A DNA stretch of 14,675 nucleotides from Chloroflexota bacterium. Its GTDB lineage: Bacteria > Chloroflexota > Anaerolineae > Anaerolineales > Anaerolineaceae. Position numbers and translations under genes: made by a program. The notes under the pieces were generated by a model. That model made no database searches and was not told the DNA's origin. It saw nothing but the letters and a program-made list of their open reading frames with translations. The stretch covers positions 1-14,675 of the forward strand of contig JAGVUS010000464.1 of assembly GCA_019136175.1 (NCBI GenBank), given 5' to 3'. Positions 1 through 6,714 of this stretch are shown here, piece after piece. The stretch's first letter is position 1. Each line of letters begins with the position of its first letter.

Positions 1-1214
1 CGGGTCAGATCGATCGGGGTGGCGGAAATGACCATATCCACATCCGCCCGGTCAATGGTTTTTTCCAGGTCGCGGGTCTGCTTCTCGCCATAACCCATGG
101 CAGGAAGAATGGCGCCGGTGGACGGGTACTTGCGGTATGTATCGGCAATGGTACCCACAGCAAACGGACGAGGATCCACAATTTCTGCAGCTCCAAACCG
201 GCGGGCAGCCACCCAACCGGCACCATATGCCATTTCGCCGTGCGTCAGGGTGGGACCATCTTCAATGACCAGCACACGCTTGCCACGAATGGATTCCGGG
301 TCATCCACAAAGAGCGGGGAGGCAGCTTCAATGACAACCGCCTTGGGATTCAATTCATGCAGGCTGTCGCGCACAGCAATCACTGCATCAGGATCCGCCG
401 TATCCACCTTGTTAATCACAAAGACATCCGCTGCCCGGATATTGGTTTCACCGGGATGATAGGTGCGTTCGTGACCGGGTCGGTGCGGGTCAGCAACCAC
501 GATGGCAAGATCGGGAACATAGAACGGGAAGTCATTATTCCCGCCGTCCCAAAGGACAATATCCACTTCCTGTTCAGCCTGGCGCAGGATGGCTTCGTAA
601 TCGACGCCAGCGTACACAATCACACCATTGTCAATGTGAGGTTCGTATTCCTCGCGCTCTTCAATGGTGCACTCGTGCTTTTCCAGGTCAGCATACGTGG
701 CAAAACGCTGCACTTTTTGCTTTACCAGGTCCCCATAGGGCATGGGATGGCGGATGGCTGCCACCTTGTAGCCCATATCCCGCAGGATCAGGGAAACACG
801 GCGGGTGGTCTGGCTTTTGCCAGAACCGGTGCGGACCGCACAGACCGAAATCACCGGCTTGGTGGATTTCAACTGGGTGGAGTGCTGACCCATCAAGCGA
901 AAATCCGCACCCACTGCCATGACCAGCGATGCCTTGTGCATGACAACCTCATGCGGCACATCACTGTACGCAAAAACCACCTGGTCCACCTGGTATTTCC
1001 GAATCAGGTCCTGCAGTTCGCTTTCCGGGTAAATCGGAATTCCTTCCGGGTACAGCGATCCAGCAAGCTCAGCCGGATAGCGGCGACCTTCAATGTTGGG
1101 AATCTGTGTCGCCGTAAATGCCACAACTTCGTAATCCTTGTTGTCACGGAAGAAAACATTGAAGTTGTGAAAGTCGCGCCCAGCGGCGCCCATGATGAGA
1201 GTACGAATGGTCAT
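1..1214 (-). CDS. Cyclic 2,3-diphosphoglycerate synthetase-like P-loop GTPase (C-terminus cut by left edge)
   Basis: About 404 residues are visible and the reading frame runs off the left edge, so the C-terminus is missing. The ATG at 1214-1212 follows an AAAGGAG site 7 nt upstream. The N-terminus (MTIRTLIMGAAGRDFHNFN) looks like a Rossmann-type nucleotide fold. Around residues 126-135 lies a degenerate P-loop, AVRTGSGKSQ, followed by TTRR. Later come WDGGNNDFPF, an ADPHRPGHE segment and VINKVDT, which resembles the NKxD guanine-specificity motif. This motif set matches the family of archaeal cyclic 2,3-diphosphoglycerate synthetase, which closes 2,3-diphosphoglycerate into its cyclic form using ATP; that compound is a solute of heat-loving methanogens. 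Bacterial members are usually annotated only as predicted GTPases, so the family is well supported but the reaction here is not. It lies 31 bp downstream of argS and may be co-transcribed with it. Confidence 0.8.
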   Translation of the reverse strand, partial: MTIRTLIMGAAGRDFHNFNVFFRDNKDYEVVAFTATQIPNIEGRRYPAELAGSLYPEGIPIYPESELQDLIRKYQVDQVVFAYSDVPHEVVMHKASLVMAVGADFRLMGQHSTQLKSTKPVISVCAVRTGSGKSQTTRRVSLILRDMGYKVAAIRHPMPYGDLVKQKVQRFATYADLEKHECTIEEREEYEPHIDNGVIVYAGVDYEAILRQAEQEVDIVLWDGGNNDFPFYVPDLAIVVADPHRPGHERTYHPGETNIRAADVFVINKVDTADPDAVIAVRDSLHELNPKAVVIEAASPLFVDDPESIRGKRVLVIEDGPTLTHGEMAYGAGWVAARRFGAAEIVDPRPFAVGTIADTYRKYPSTGAILPAMGYGEKQTRDLEKTIDRADVDMVISATPIDLT

Positions 1215-1228
1215 ACAGACACTCCTTT

Positions 1229-1251
1229 ATGTGAAAATGATTTTTTCACAT
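1229..1251. repeat. Perfect 9-bp inverted repeat between argS and the cDPGS-like gene
   Basis: ATGTGAAAA (1229-1237) and TTTTCACAT (1243-1251) are exact reverse complements around a 5-base spacer. The repeat overlaps the argS stop codon (1248-1246) and ends about 7 bases before the Shine-Dalgarno site of the next gene. No T-run follows on either strand, so it does not look like an intrinsic terminator. It could be a protein-binding site, or an mRNA hairpin that affects translation of the downstream gene or protects RNA ends. Confidence 0.7.
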
Positions 1252-3009
1252 CGCTTGTGGGGCTGTGATGCCCAGCAAAGCCAGACCATTGGCAAGCGTC
1301 TGGCGGGTTGCCATTACCAATTGCAGGCGGGTGCTCCGAGCTGGTTCATCAGCCGTCAGCACCGGGCACTTGTTGTAAAAATCATTAAACGCCTGCGCCA
1401 GGTCAAAAAGCCAGTTGGCGACTCCCAGGGGACTTAATTCCGCAGCACTGCGCTCTATTTCGCGCGGGAATCGGGAGATCAGGTCCACCAGGACAATCTC
1501 AGTCTCGCTGAGGGATCCGCCAGATGGCATCTTATCGGGACCAGCACTCCCCGCCTTGCGCAGGATGCTGTTTGCCCGGACATAAGCATACTGGATATAA
1601 GGAGCCGCCTGCCCCTCAAAATTCAGGGCAGTCTCCCAGTCAAAAGTGACCACCTTGGTGTTTTCGCGCGCCACCATCGAGTAGCGGATTGCACCCAGTG
1701 CGACCGCCTTTGCAACGTCCTCCTGCACTTCCAGGGGCAGGTCCGGATTCTTGGTTTGGACAATTGCCAGCGCCCGGCTGGTTGCCTCCCGGATCAGGTC
1801 CTCCAGCAGAACCACCGTCCCTTCACGGGATGCCATCGCCACACTCCCCGGCAGGGTCACAAGTTCGTAAGGAATGTGCTGGCATCGGTTTGCCCATGGA
1901 CGACCGGCAATTTCCAGGGTCTTGAATACCTGTTGGAAATGCAGCGACTGCCGTACATCCACCACGTATAGTGAGCGCTCCAAGTCCGGATAATCGCGGA
2001 ATTTCCGCTCCGCCAGCGCCAGATCTTCTGTGGCATACAAAGCTGTACCATCCGAGCGGAGAACAACCAGCACCCGGTATTTTTCCGATTTGGAGCCGAG
2101 CAATTCATCCAGCTTGACAATCACCGGTCCATCTGGGCGCTCATCCTGCGCCAGGTTGCGGGATATCAACTCCCGAACAACCTCCTTGCCGGCATCTTCC
2201 ATCATGCTGTTGAAATAGTACACATCAAAGGAAATGCCAAGCATATCGTACATTTCCTTGAAACCATCCAGCGACCACTGGCGGGTTTCCTGCCAGAGCC
2301 GGATGATTTCAGGATCCCGTTGATCCCAGCGGGTGTACACTGCCCGGATTTCACTTTCGAGTTCGGGATTTTCCTCCAACCGGCGGCTGGCTTCAATATA
2401 AATCGAACCCATCCACTGGGTAATATCCCTGGTCGGGCGCTCCCCGGCGTGGCGGGTCAGGTAATTCCATAACCACTTGATGACGTGCAAGCCGATATCG
2501 CCAGGATAATTTGCCCGAACCACATCATACCCGGCAGCTTGCAACAAACGGGCGACAACATCCCCCAGGATTGCTGATCGCAAGTGCCCCACGTGAAAGG
2601 CTTTATGTGTGTTGGGATGTGAAAACTCCACCATCACGCGTTTTTTCAGCCTGGGGTGGCAGCCAAAATTCTCACCTTCTTGAAGAACAGCCTCAATCAC
2701 ACGCCAGGCATAATCGGTACTGTCAAAATACAGATTTAGATATCCCTTAACTGCCTCCACCCGTTCGAAACCAGTGGGAATGCCAAGGTATGCAGCTGCC
2801 AGCTCGGCAAGTTCAGCAGCCCGTTGCAGGACGTTCACTTTTTTCCCCAGGCGCGCTTCCTGGGCAGCCAGCTGGAAAAAGGACGTGGTGATTCCCCAAT
2901 GACCGCTAAACGGAATCCAACTCCACTGGAGGGTCGGCTCTGGCAGATTTTGTTCTGCACAGAATTCTCGAATCCGGCTGTCTATTTCCTGCTGCTCTTG
3001 TTCAAACAT
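1246..3009 (-). CDS. argS: Arginyl-tRNA synthetase
   Basis: This 587-residue class I aminoacyl-tRNA synthetase charges tRNA-Arg with arginine in the cytoplasm. The N-terminal tRNA-recognition domain covers about residues 1-115. The HIGH motif appears as HVGH at 139-142, within HPNTHKAFHVGHLRSA. The KMSKS position is VAMASREG at 390-397, which lacks the usual leading lysine. Many ArgRS enzymes lack a canonical KMSK, and a lysine upstream of HIGH (here near K122/K123) is thought to compensate. The C-terminal DALR anticodon-binding domain begins near the APYIQYAYVR segment, and the protein ends in LGITAPQAM, a typical ArgRS tail. Length is normal for the family. The ATG at 3009-3007 has only a weak ribosome site (GGTGAAG). 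The rpsT terminator hairpin lies just upstream, so readthrough from rpsT may contribute to expression. Confidence 0.97.
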   Translation of the reverse strand: MFEQEQQEIDSRIREFCAEQNLPEPTLQWSWIPFSGHWGITTSFFQLAAQEARLGKKVNVLQRAAELAELAAAYLGIPTGFERVEAVKGYLNLYFDSTDYAWRVIEAVLQEGENFGCHPRLKKRVMVEFSHPNTHKAFHVGHLRSAILGDVVARLLQAAGYDVVRANYPGDIGLHVIKWLWNYLTRHAGERPTRDITQWMGSIYIEASRRLEENPELESEIRAVYTRWDQRDPEIIRLWQETRQWSLDGFKEMYDMLGISFDVYYFNSMMEDAGKEVVRELISRNLAQDERPDGPVIVKLDELLGSKSEKYRVLVVLRSDGTALYATEDLALAERKFRDYPDLERSLYVVDVRQSLHFQQVFKTLEIAGRPWANRCQHIPYELVTLPGSVAMASREGTVVLLEDLIREATSRALAIVQTKNPDLPLEVQEDVAKAVALGAIRYSMVARENTKVVTFDWETALNFEGQAAPYIQYAYVRANSILRKAGSAGPDKMPSGGSLSETEIVLVDLISRFPREIERSAAELSPLGVANWLFDLAQAFNDFYNKCPVLTADEPARSTRLQLVMATRQTLANGLALLGITAPQAM

Positions 3010-3026
3010 ACTTCACCGAAGAATGC

Positions 3027-3052
3027 AAAAGCGGGAGCGTTGGCACTCCCGC
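3027..3052 (-). terminator. Probable intrinsic terminator of rpsT
   Basis: Read on the minus strand, GCGGGAG (3052-3046) pairs exactly with CTCCCGC (3037-3031) across an 8-base loop, followed by TTTT (3030-3027) and then GCATTC. The U-tract is short, so termination may be partial. It lies about 50 bases past the rpsT stop and only 17 bases before the argS ATG, so it may set how much rpsT transcription continues into argS. A second small palindrome, CCCGG-CAAG-CCGGG (3075-3088), sits between it and rpsT. Confidence 0.65.
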
Positions 3053-3100
3053 CGATGGTAAGGATTGTTCGTCACCCGGCAAGCCGGGAGCACGCAATAA

Positions 3101-3367
3101 TTACTTCGCCAGGGTTGCCAGGCGCTTCATTAACCGGCTCTTGCGGCGGGCGGCGTTGTTCTTATGGATAACACCTTTTTCAGCAGCCTTATCCAGGACG
3201 CTGATTGCCTGTTGCACTGCTGCCTGGGCTGCTTCGGGATCACCTCCGTTGATGGCAAGGCGAGCTTTGCCAACGAAAGTGCGGGCAGAACCACGGTACA
3301 CGCGGTTGTGAAGGCGGCGTTTCTCGTTCTGCCGATTGCGTTTCATTTGTGACTTAATGTTTGCCAA
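3101..3367 (-). CDS. rpsT: 30S ribosomal protein S20
   Basis: This 88-residue basic, helical protein begins MANIKSQMKRNRQNEKRR and ends in a lysine/arginine-rich tail (NNAARRKSRLMKRLATLAK), the standard S20 pattern and length. S20 binds 16S rRNA early in assembly of the small ribosomal subunit. The start codon is TTG (3367-3365), preceded by a strong GGAGG site 7 nt upstream; no ATG or GTG would give the conserved N-terminus. Escherichia coli rpsT also starts with UUG, and there the poor start codon is tied to feedback control by S20. Whether the same control acts here is inference. It has its own promoter-like sequence upstream and a terminator hairpin downstream. Confidence 0.97.
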   Translation of the reverse strand: MANIKSQMKRNRQNEKRRLHNRVYRGSARTFVGKARLAINGGDPEAAQAAVQQAISVLDKAAEKGVIHKNNAARRKSRLMKRLATLAK

Positions 3368-3409
3368 AGTACTTCCTCCGAAAAATCTTACATTTGAACT
3401 CGGACGCCA

Positions 3410-3438
3410 ATTTTACCCGAAGCCGCCAATTCTGTCCA
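3410..3438 (-). promoter_or_regulatory. Likely sigma-70-type promoter of rpsT
   Basis: On the minus strand, TGGACA (3438-3433) and TAAAAT (3415-3410) are separated by exactly 17 bases. Each matches its consensus (TTGACA, TATAAT) at five of six positions. Transcription would start near 3403, giving a leader of about 35 nt carrying the GGAGG site. This is the best promoter match in the window and suits a highly expressed ribosomal gene. Confidence 0.7.
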
Positions 3439-3467
3439 GTGTGTTTGGAGAAATCGGGATGGTTTTC

Positions 3468-3947
3468 CTACTCGGATTTACTCCCATCCGGCATGATCGC
3501 CCCCGATAGGGATTTTGCCCGCAGAATGCGGTAATCCGGGATATTTGTATTCAGCAAATTGGCATTTGACAGGTTGGCGCTCGTCAGGTCAGCCCCCCCC
3601 AGGTTGGCAGCCAGCAGGTTTGCATTACTCAGATCCGCCTCAAACAAGTCTGACTCTGCCAGGTTGGCTTCCCGCAGGTCAGTACCCTGCAACTGGGTCC
3701 CCCGCAGGGATGCCTTGCGTAAATCCGCGCCAATCAGGATGGCACCTTTTAAATTCGCTCCACCCAGGTTTGCCTCCCGGAGGTCCACTCCCTCCAGGTG
3801 TGCATTGCTAAGATTTGCCCGGATCAGTGTAGCCCCCCTCAGGTTGATTCCCCGTAAATCCATCCCGCTGAGGTCCACGTGGGAAAGCCAGAGAGGTTTT
3901 GTCTGATTAAGAAGCATATACATTTCGTGTCGGTTGAATTCTGCCAT
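3468..3947 (-). CDS. Pentapeptide-repeat protein
   Basis: This 159-residue protein is built almost entirely of A(D/N)LXX repeats. I count 23 consecutive pentapeptides from about residue 24 (VDLSG) to 138 (TNIPD), for example ANLSN, ANLGG, ADLRK and ANLLA. Such repeats fold into a right-handed four-sided beta helix with about four pentapeptides per turn, so this one would have nearly six turns. The C-terminal tail contains SGAIMPDGS, a segment common at the end of such proteins. There is no signal peptide or membrane segment, so it is probably cytoplasmic. Family members include DNA mimics that protect gyrase (Qnr, MfpA), but most have no known function and nothing here points to gyrase. The ATG at 3947-3945 has a strong GGAGG site at 7 nt. 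The gene has its own promoter. Confidence 0.93.
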   Translation of the reverse strand: MAEFNRHEMYMLLNQTKPLWLSHVDLSGMDLRGINLRGATLIRANLSNAHLEGVDLREANLGGANLKGAILIGADLRKASLRGTQLQGTDLREANLAESDLFEADLSNANLLAANLGGADLTSANLSNANLLNTNIPDYRILRAKSLSGAIMPDGSKSE

Positions 3948-3988
3948 GATACTTCCTCCGGAATTTGCATTTTAATAATTCCTTCATT

Positions 3989-4017
3989 ATTGTATCCGTT
4001 TGAAGGCTTCTGCGCAA
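3989..4017 (-). promoter_or_regulatory. Likely promoter of the pentapeptide-repeat gene
   Basis: On the minus strand, TTGCGC (4017-4012) and TACAAT (3994-3989) are 17 bases apart; the -10 matches consensus at five of six positions and the -35 keeps TTG. The start would be near 3982, giving a leader of about 35 nt. The -35 lies immediately past the stop codon of the upstream lipoprotein gene. The leader contains a 6-bp inverted repeat, GGAATT (3960-3965) and AATTCC (3977-3982), just upstream of the ribosome site. Confidence 0.55.
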
Positions 4018-4018
4018 G

Positions 4019-4789
4019 CTAATTTTGAGTCGTTGCAATTGCTCCCTGAAGGCAGTACAACCAGGTTTTCACCTTCTCCGAAGGCTCAGACATGCTCGTT
4101 ACCACAATGGGCAGGCGGGTGGCATTTTCCGGGAAACCCCGGACGGACACAGCTTTCACCCGGTCATTTAACCAGGAAGCGGAAATCAACCCAATGGCAG
4201 AGGAATCCCCCGCAACCTGGTCCAACATCATCTCCGGGCTGGCAGCCAGGTGTGCTGTGGGATATGGCTTGCTTCCCTTCAACAAGATATCATCCCCAAC
4301 CACCTGGAATTCATGTCCATCCGGATAGATCCACATATTGACCTGTAAATTGGCAACGGCTTCAATGGAAGCAGATGTACAGGTTTCACATTCCTGCAGC
4401 AAGGGCTGCCAGGACCGCACCTCCCCGGCGAACAGGTTTTGCACCTGTTCCAATGTCAATTCCACAAGCGGATTGTCCGGGTGGACAATGACCACCAAGG
4501 AATCCATGCCAAGCGTGATGGTAAATGCTCCCAAGGTCTCTGGTTCGCCCCAACTTATCGAAAGATCTGCCCCCTCCAATTTCATCTCCCGGGAAATCTG
4601 TTCCTCCACCAGGAGTTGAATTCCGGAATCAAATGCGCACTGGTTCATGGCACTCCCCATCCAGCCCAAAACAGGTGATCTTTGAATGGTGACAATCTCC
4701 ATATCGACCGGGACAGACGGCGCAGATGTGGTACATCCCGCCAGGAAGATGAGGAGGATTACGCCAATCCAGGAGTGAAATTTAGGCAT
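4019..4789 (-). CDS. PstS-like periplasmic-binding-protein-fold lipoprotein
   Basis: Starting at the ATG at 4789-4787, the protein has 256 residues. This start puts a lipoprotein signal at the very N-terminus: MPKF, a hydrophobic stretch, then the lipobox LAGC with Cys19; the longer frame would add 16 unlikely residues. Residues 102-127 (VHPDNP, then LTLEQVQNLFAGEVRSW) match the segment of PstS-like phosphate-binding proteins that usually reads NP..LTLEQL..IFSG...W, and AIGLISASWL near 198-207 resembles the later IGY region. The usual phosphate-contact motif around SGT is not recognisable, and a C-x2-C pair (C134, C137) sits there instead, so the ligand is unknown. No ABC transporter genes are adjacent. 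The ATG overlaps the uppP stop by 8 bp and has no good ribosome site, suggesting translational coupling to uppP. Confidence 0.75.
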   Translation of the reverse strand: MPKFHSWIGVILLIFLAGCTTSAPSVPVDMEIVTIQRSPVLGWMGSAMNQCAFDSGIQLLVEEQISREMKLEGADLSISWGEPETLGAFTITLGMDSLVVIVHPDNPLVELTLEQVQNLFAGEVRSWQPLLQECETCTSASIEAVANLQVNMWIYPDGHEFQVVGDDILLKGSKPYPTAHLAASPEMMLDQVAGDSSAIGLISASWLNDRVKAVSVRGFPENATRLPIVVTSMSEPSEKVKTWLYCLQGAIATTQN

Positions 4790-5600
4790 AATAGACAACC
4801 ATGCTGATAACAGACAGCAATATGCAATACCCGGCAAACCAGATCAGCGAGCGCCTGGTTAGAAATTTCAACAGCCAGCGGATGGAAAGATAACCTATGA
4901 TACCCGCCGTCACAAAACCAATGATCATAACTGGCAAGAAGGAAGCCAGGTTGGCAACCTCCAACAAATCAAGAACTCCCAACCCTCCCGCTGCCAGCAT
5001 GACCGGGATGGACAATAGGAAGGAAAACCGTGCAGCAGTCACACGGTCCAGTTGGCGAAACAAACCACCGGAAATGGTGGAACCAGAGCGCGAAATTCCC
5101 GGAAATATTGACACTGCCTGGAAGAGTCCCATGACCAGGGCATCCAGCCAGTTAAAATCGCTCGCACTGCGGGTACGGCGACCAAGCATTTCTGCAGTAA
5201 TGAGCAGTGCCGCAGTCCCCAACAGTAATAAAGCTGTTGCCCCAGGGCTGGAAAATGCCTGTTCCACCATATCCTTCAGAAACAAGCCTGCCACCCCTGC
5301 AGGAATTGACCCAAGGATTAAATACCAACCCAGCCTGGCGGGTTCGCTCCCAAATGGTTGTTTCCGCAGCAATCCCTCAAAAAAACCGCGAAGAATTGTG
5401 ATGAGATCCTTCCAAAAATAGATGATCACCGCCACCAGCGTCCCCATCTGCACAAGCACATCAAACGGAAAAACCTGCTCTGCCGGGATCTTCCACCCCA
5501 GCAGTAACGGAGTCAGCACCAGGTGGGCAGAACTGGACACCGGTAAAAATTCCGTCAACCCCTGAACAATCCCGAGAATGATTGCTTGCAACAATGTCAT
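4782..5600 (-). CDS. uppP: Undecaprenyl-diphosphate phosphatase (UppP/BacA family)
   Basis: This 272-residue integral membrane protein removes a phosphate from undecaprenyl diphosphate, recycling the lipid carrier for peptidoglycan and other wall polymers; overproduction gives bacitracin resistance in other bacteria. The first signature is QGLTEFLPVSSSAH at residues 14-26, with E17, the serine cluster and H26. The second is FPGISRSGST at 166-175, with R171 as the expected catalytic arginine. The first glutamate of the E. coli-type EGLTE motif is Q14 here, a variant I recall in many Gram-positive and deep-branching UppP proteins. Several hydrophobic helices cover the protein, as usual. The ATG follows AGGAG with about 8 nt spacing and overlaps the tgt stop as ATGA, so the two are translated in tandem. 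Confidence 0.95.
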   Translation of the reverse strand: MTLLQAIILGIVQGLTEFLPVSSSAHLVLTPLLLGWKIPAEQVFPFDVLVQMGTLVAVIIYFWKDLITILRGFFEGLLRKQPFGSEPARLGWYLILGSIPAGVAGLFLKDMVEQAFSSPGATALLLLGTAALLITAEMLGRRTRSASDFNWLDALVMGLFQAVSIFPGISRSGSTISGGLFRQLDRVTAARFSFLLSIPVMLAAGGLGVLDLLEVANLASFLPVMIIGFVTAGIIGYLSIRWLLKFLTRRSLIWFAGYCILLSVISMVVYYA

Positions 5601-6712
5601 GATTTTCTCTCCTGATTGGTTATAAATTGCTCAAAAAACTGGTGAAAGCGCCCCTCCAGGATTGCCTGGCGCATGGTGCGCATTAGTTCCTCCAGCATAT
5701 GAATATTGTGAATGGACACCAGGGTTGCCGCCAGCATTTCTTTGGCAACAATCAGGTGCCGCAGGTATGCCCTGCTGAAATGGCGGCAGGTATAGCACGT
5801 GCAGGTGGGTTCGATGGGCTGCGGGTCGCGGGCAAACCCGGCGTTCATCAAATTCAATCGTCCATTCAGCGTCAGGGCGGACTGGTGGCGTGCCAGCCGC
5901 GTGGGCAGAACACAATCAAAGATATCAATCCCGCGTGCCACTCCGTTTACCAGGTCATCAGGTGCACCCACTCCCATCAGGTAGCGCGGTTTTTCGCGGG
6001 GCAGAATGGCATTGACCACTTCGATCATGGCATGCATTTCCTGCTTGGTTTCTCCCACCGAGAGCCCGCCAATGGCATGTCCCGGAAAATCCTGGGAAGC
6101 AATCCATTCCGCCGATTGACGCCGCAAGTCCGGGAAGATTCCACCCTGGACAATCCCAAATAATGCCTGGTCAGGGCGGGTCCGGGCTTGCTGACAGCGG
6201 ACTGCCCAATTGTGAGTTCGTTGCATTGCCTGCTGATTGTATGCCAGGTCATACGGTGGTGCACACTCATCAAACGCCATAATGATATCTGCACCAAGTT
6301 TCTCCTGCACCGCAATCGCCTTCTCAGGCGTCAGGCGGTGCATGGAACCATCAATATGTGACTTAAATGTAACACCCTCCTCGTCAATTTTTCGCATCTC
6401 TGCCAGCGAAAAAACCTGGAAACCGCCAGAGTCTGTCAGGATGGGTCCATTCCACCGCATAAACTGGTGCAGCCCACCCATTTCCTCCACCAGGTCTGCC
6501 CCTGGTCGAAGGTAGAGGTGATAAGTATTGGCAAGCACCAGTGTAGCCCCGGTTTCCTCCAGTTGTGCCGGAGTAACCGCCTTGACGGTCGCCTGGGTGC
6601 CCACTGGAGCAAACACCGGAGTGGGAATATCACCGTGCGGGGTGTGAAAAATTCCAGCACGGGCTTCCCCATCCTGTGCCAGCAGTTCAAAGTGAAAGAA
6701 ATCATTTTCCAT
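5597..6712 (-). CDS. tgt: Queuine/preQ1 tRNA-ribosyltransferase (tRNA-guanine transglycosylase)
   Basis: This 371-residue enzyme swaps guanine 34 of tRNAs for Asp, Asn, His and Tyr with the queuosine precursor preQ1. Key parts are visible: LTDSGGFQVFSL at 92-103 with the active-site Asp94, FDEC at 147-150 with Asp148, GGLSVGE at 215-221, and GIDIFDCVLPTR at 261-272, which holds the nucleophilic aspartate. Zinc ligands are Cys304, Cys306, Cys309 and His335, in the usual C-x-C-x2-C-x25-H spacing. Length is standard. The ATG at 6712-6710 lies 2 nt past the stop of the upstream permease gene and has only a weak ribosome site, so it probably depends on coupling. No other queuosine gene (queA, queC-F, queG) is in the window. 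Confidence 0.97.
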   Translation of the reverse strand: MENDFFHFELLAQDGEARAGIFHTPHGDIPTPVFAPVGTQATVKAVTPAQLEETGATLVLANTYHLYLRPGADLVEEMGGLHQFMRWNGPILTDSGGFQVFSLAEMRKIDEEGVTFKSHIDGSMHRLTPEKAIAVQEKLGADIIMAFDECAPPYDLAYNQQAMQRTHNWAVRCQQARTRPDQALFGIVQGGIFPDLRRQSAEWIASQDFPGHAIGGLSVGETKQEMHAMIEVVNAILPREKPRYLMGVGAPDDLVNGVARGIDIFDCVLPTRLARHQSALTLNGRLNLMNAGFARDPQPIEPTCTCYTCRHFSRAYLRHLIVAKEMLAATLVSIHNIHMLEELMRTMRQAILEGRFHQFFEQFITNQERKS

Positions 6713-6714
6713 GA

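Noticed and set aside
1230..1250. CRP/FNR-type site (TGTGA...TCACA)
   Set aside because: The half-sites are 11 bases apart instead of 6, and the site lies at the end of argS rather than at a promoter. It also does not match an ARG box.
240..1268. Long plus-strand open frame of 342 codons
   Set aside because: It is exactly antisense to the cDPGS-like gene, whose motifs and ribosome site are clear. The plus-strand translation is rich in His and Asn and resembles no family.
3010..3100. Dedicated argS promoter (TTGCCG, 16 bases, TACCAT)
   Set aside because: Both hexamers match the consensus poorly and the elements run through the terminator region, so I do not list it as a feature.
3515..3906. 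Proline/arginine-rich plus-strand frames with repeated words, and CRISPR-like periodicity
   Set aside because: The 15-bp periodicity is the DNA image of the pentapeptide repeats on the minus strand; there are no spacers or constant repeats.
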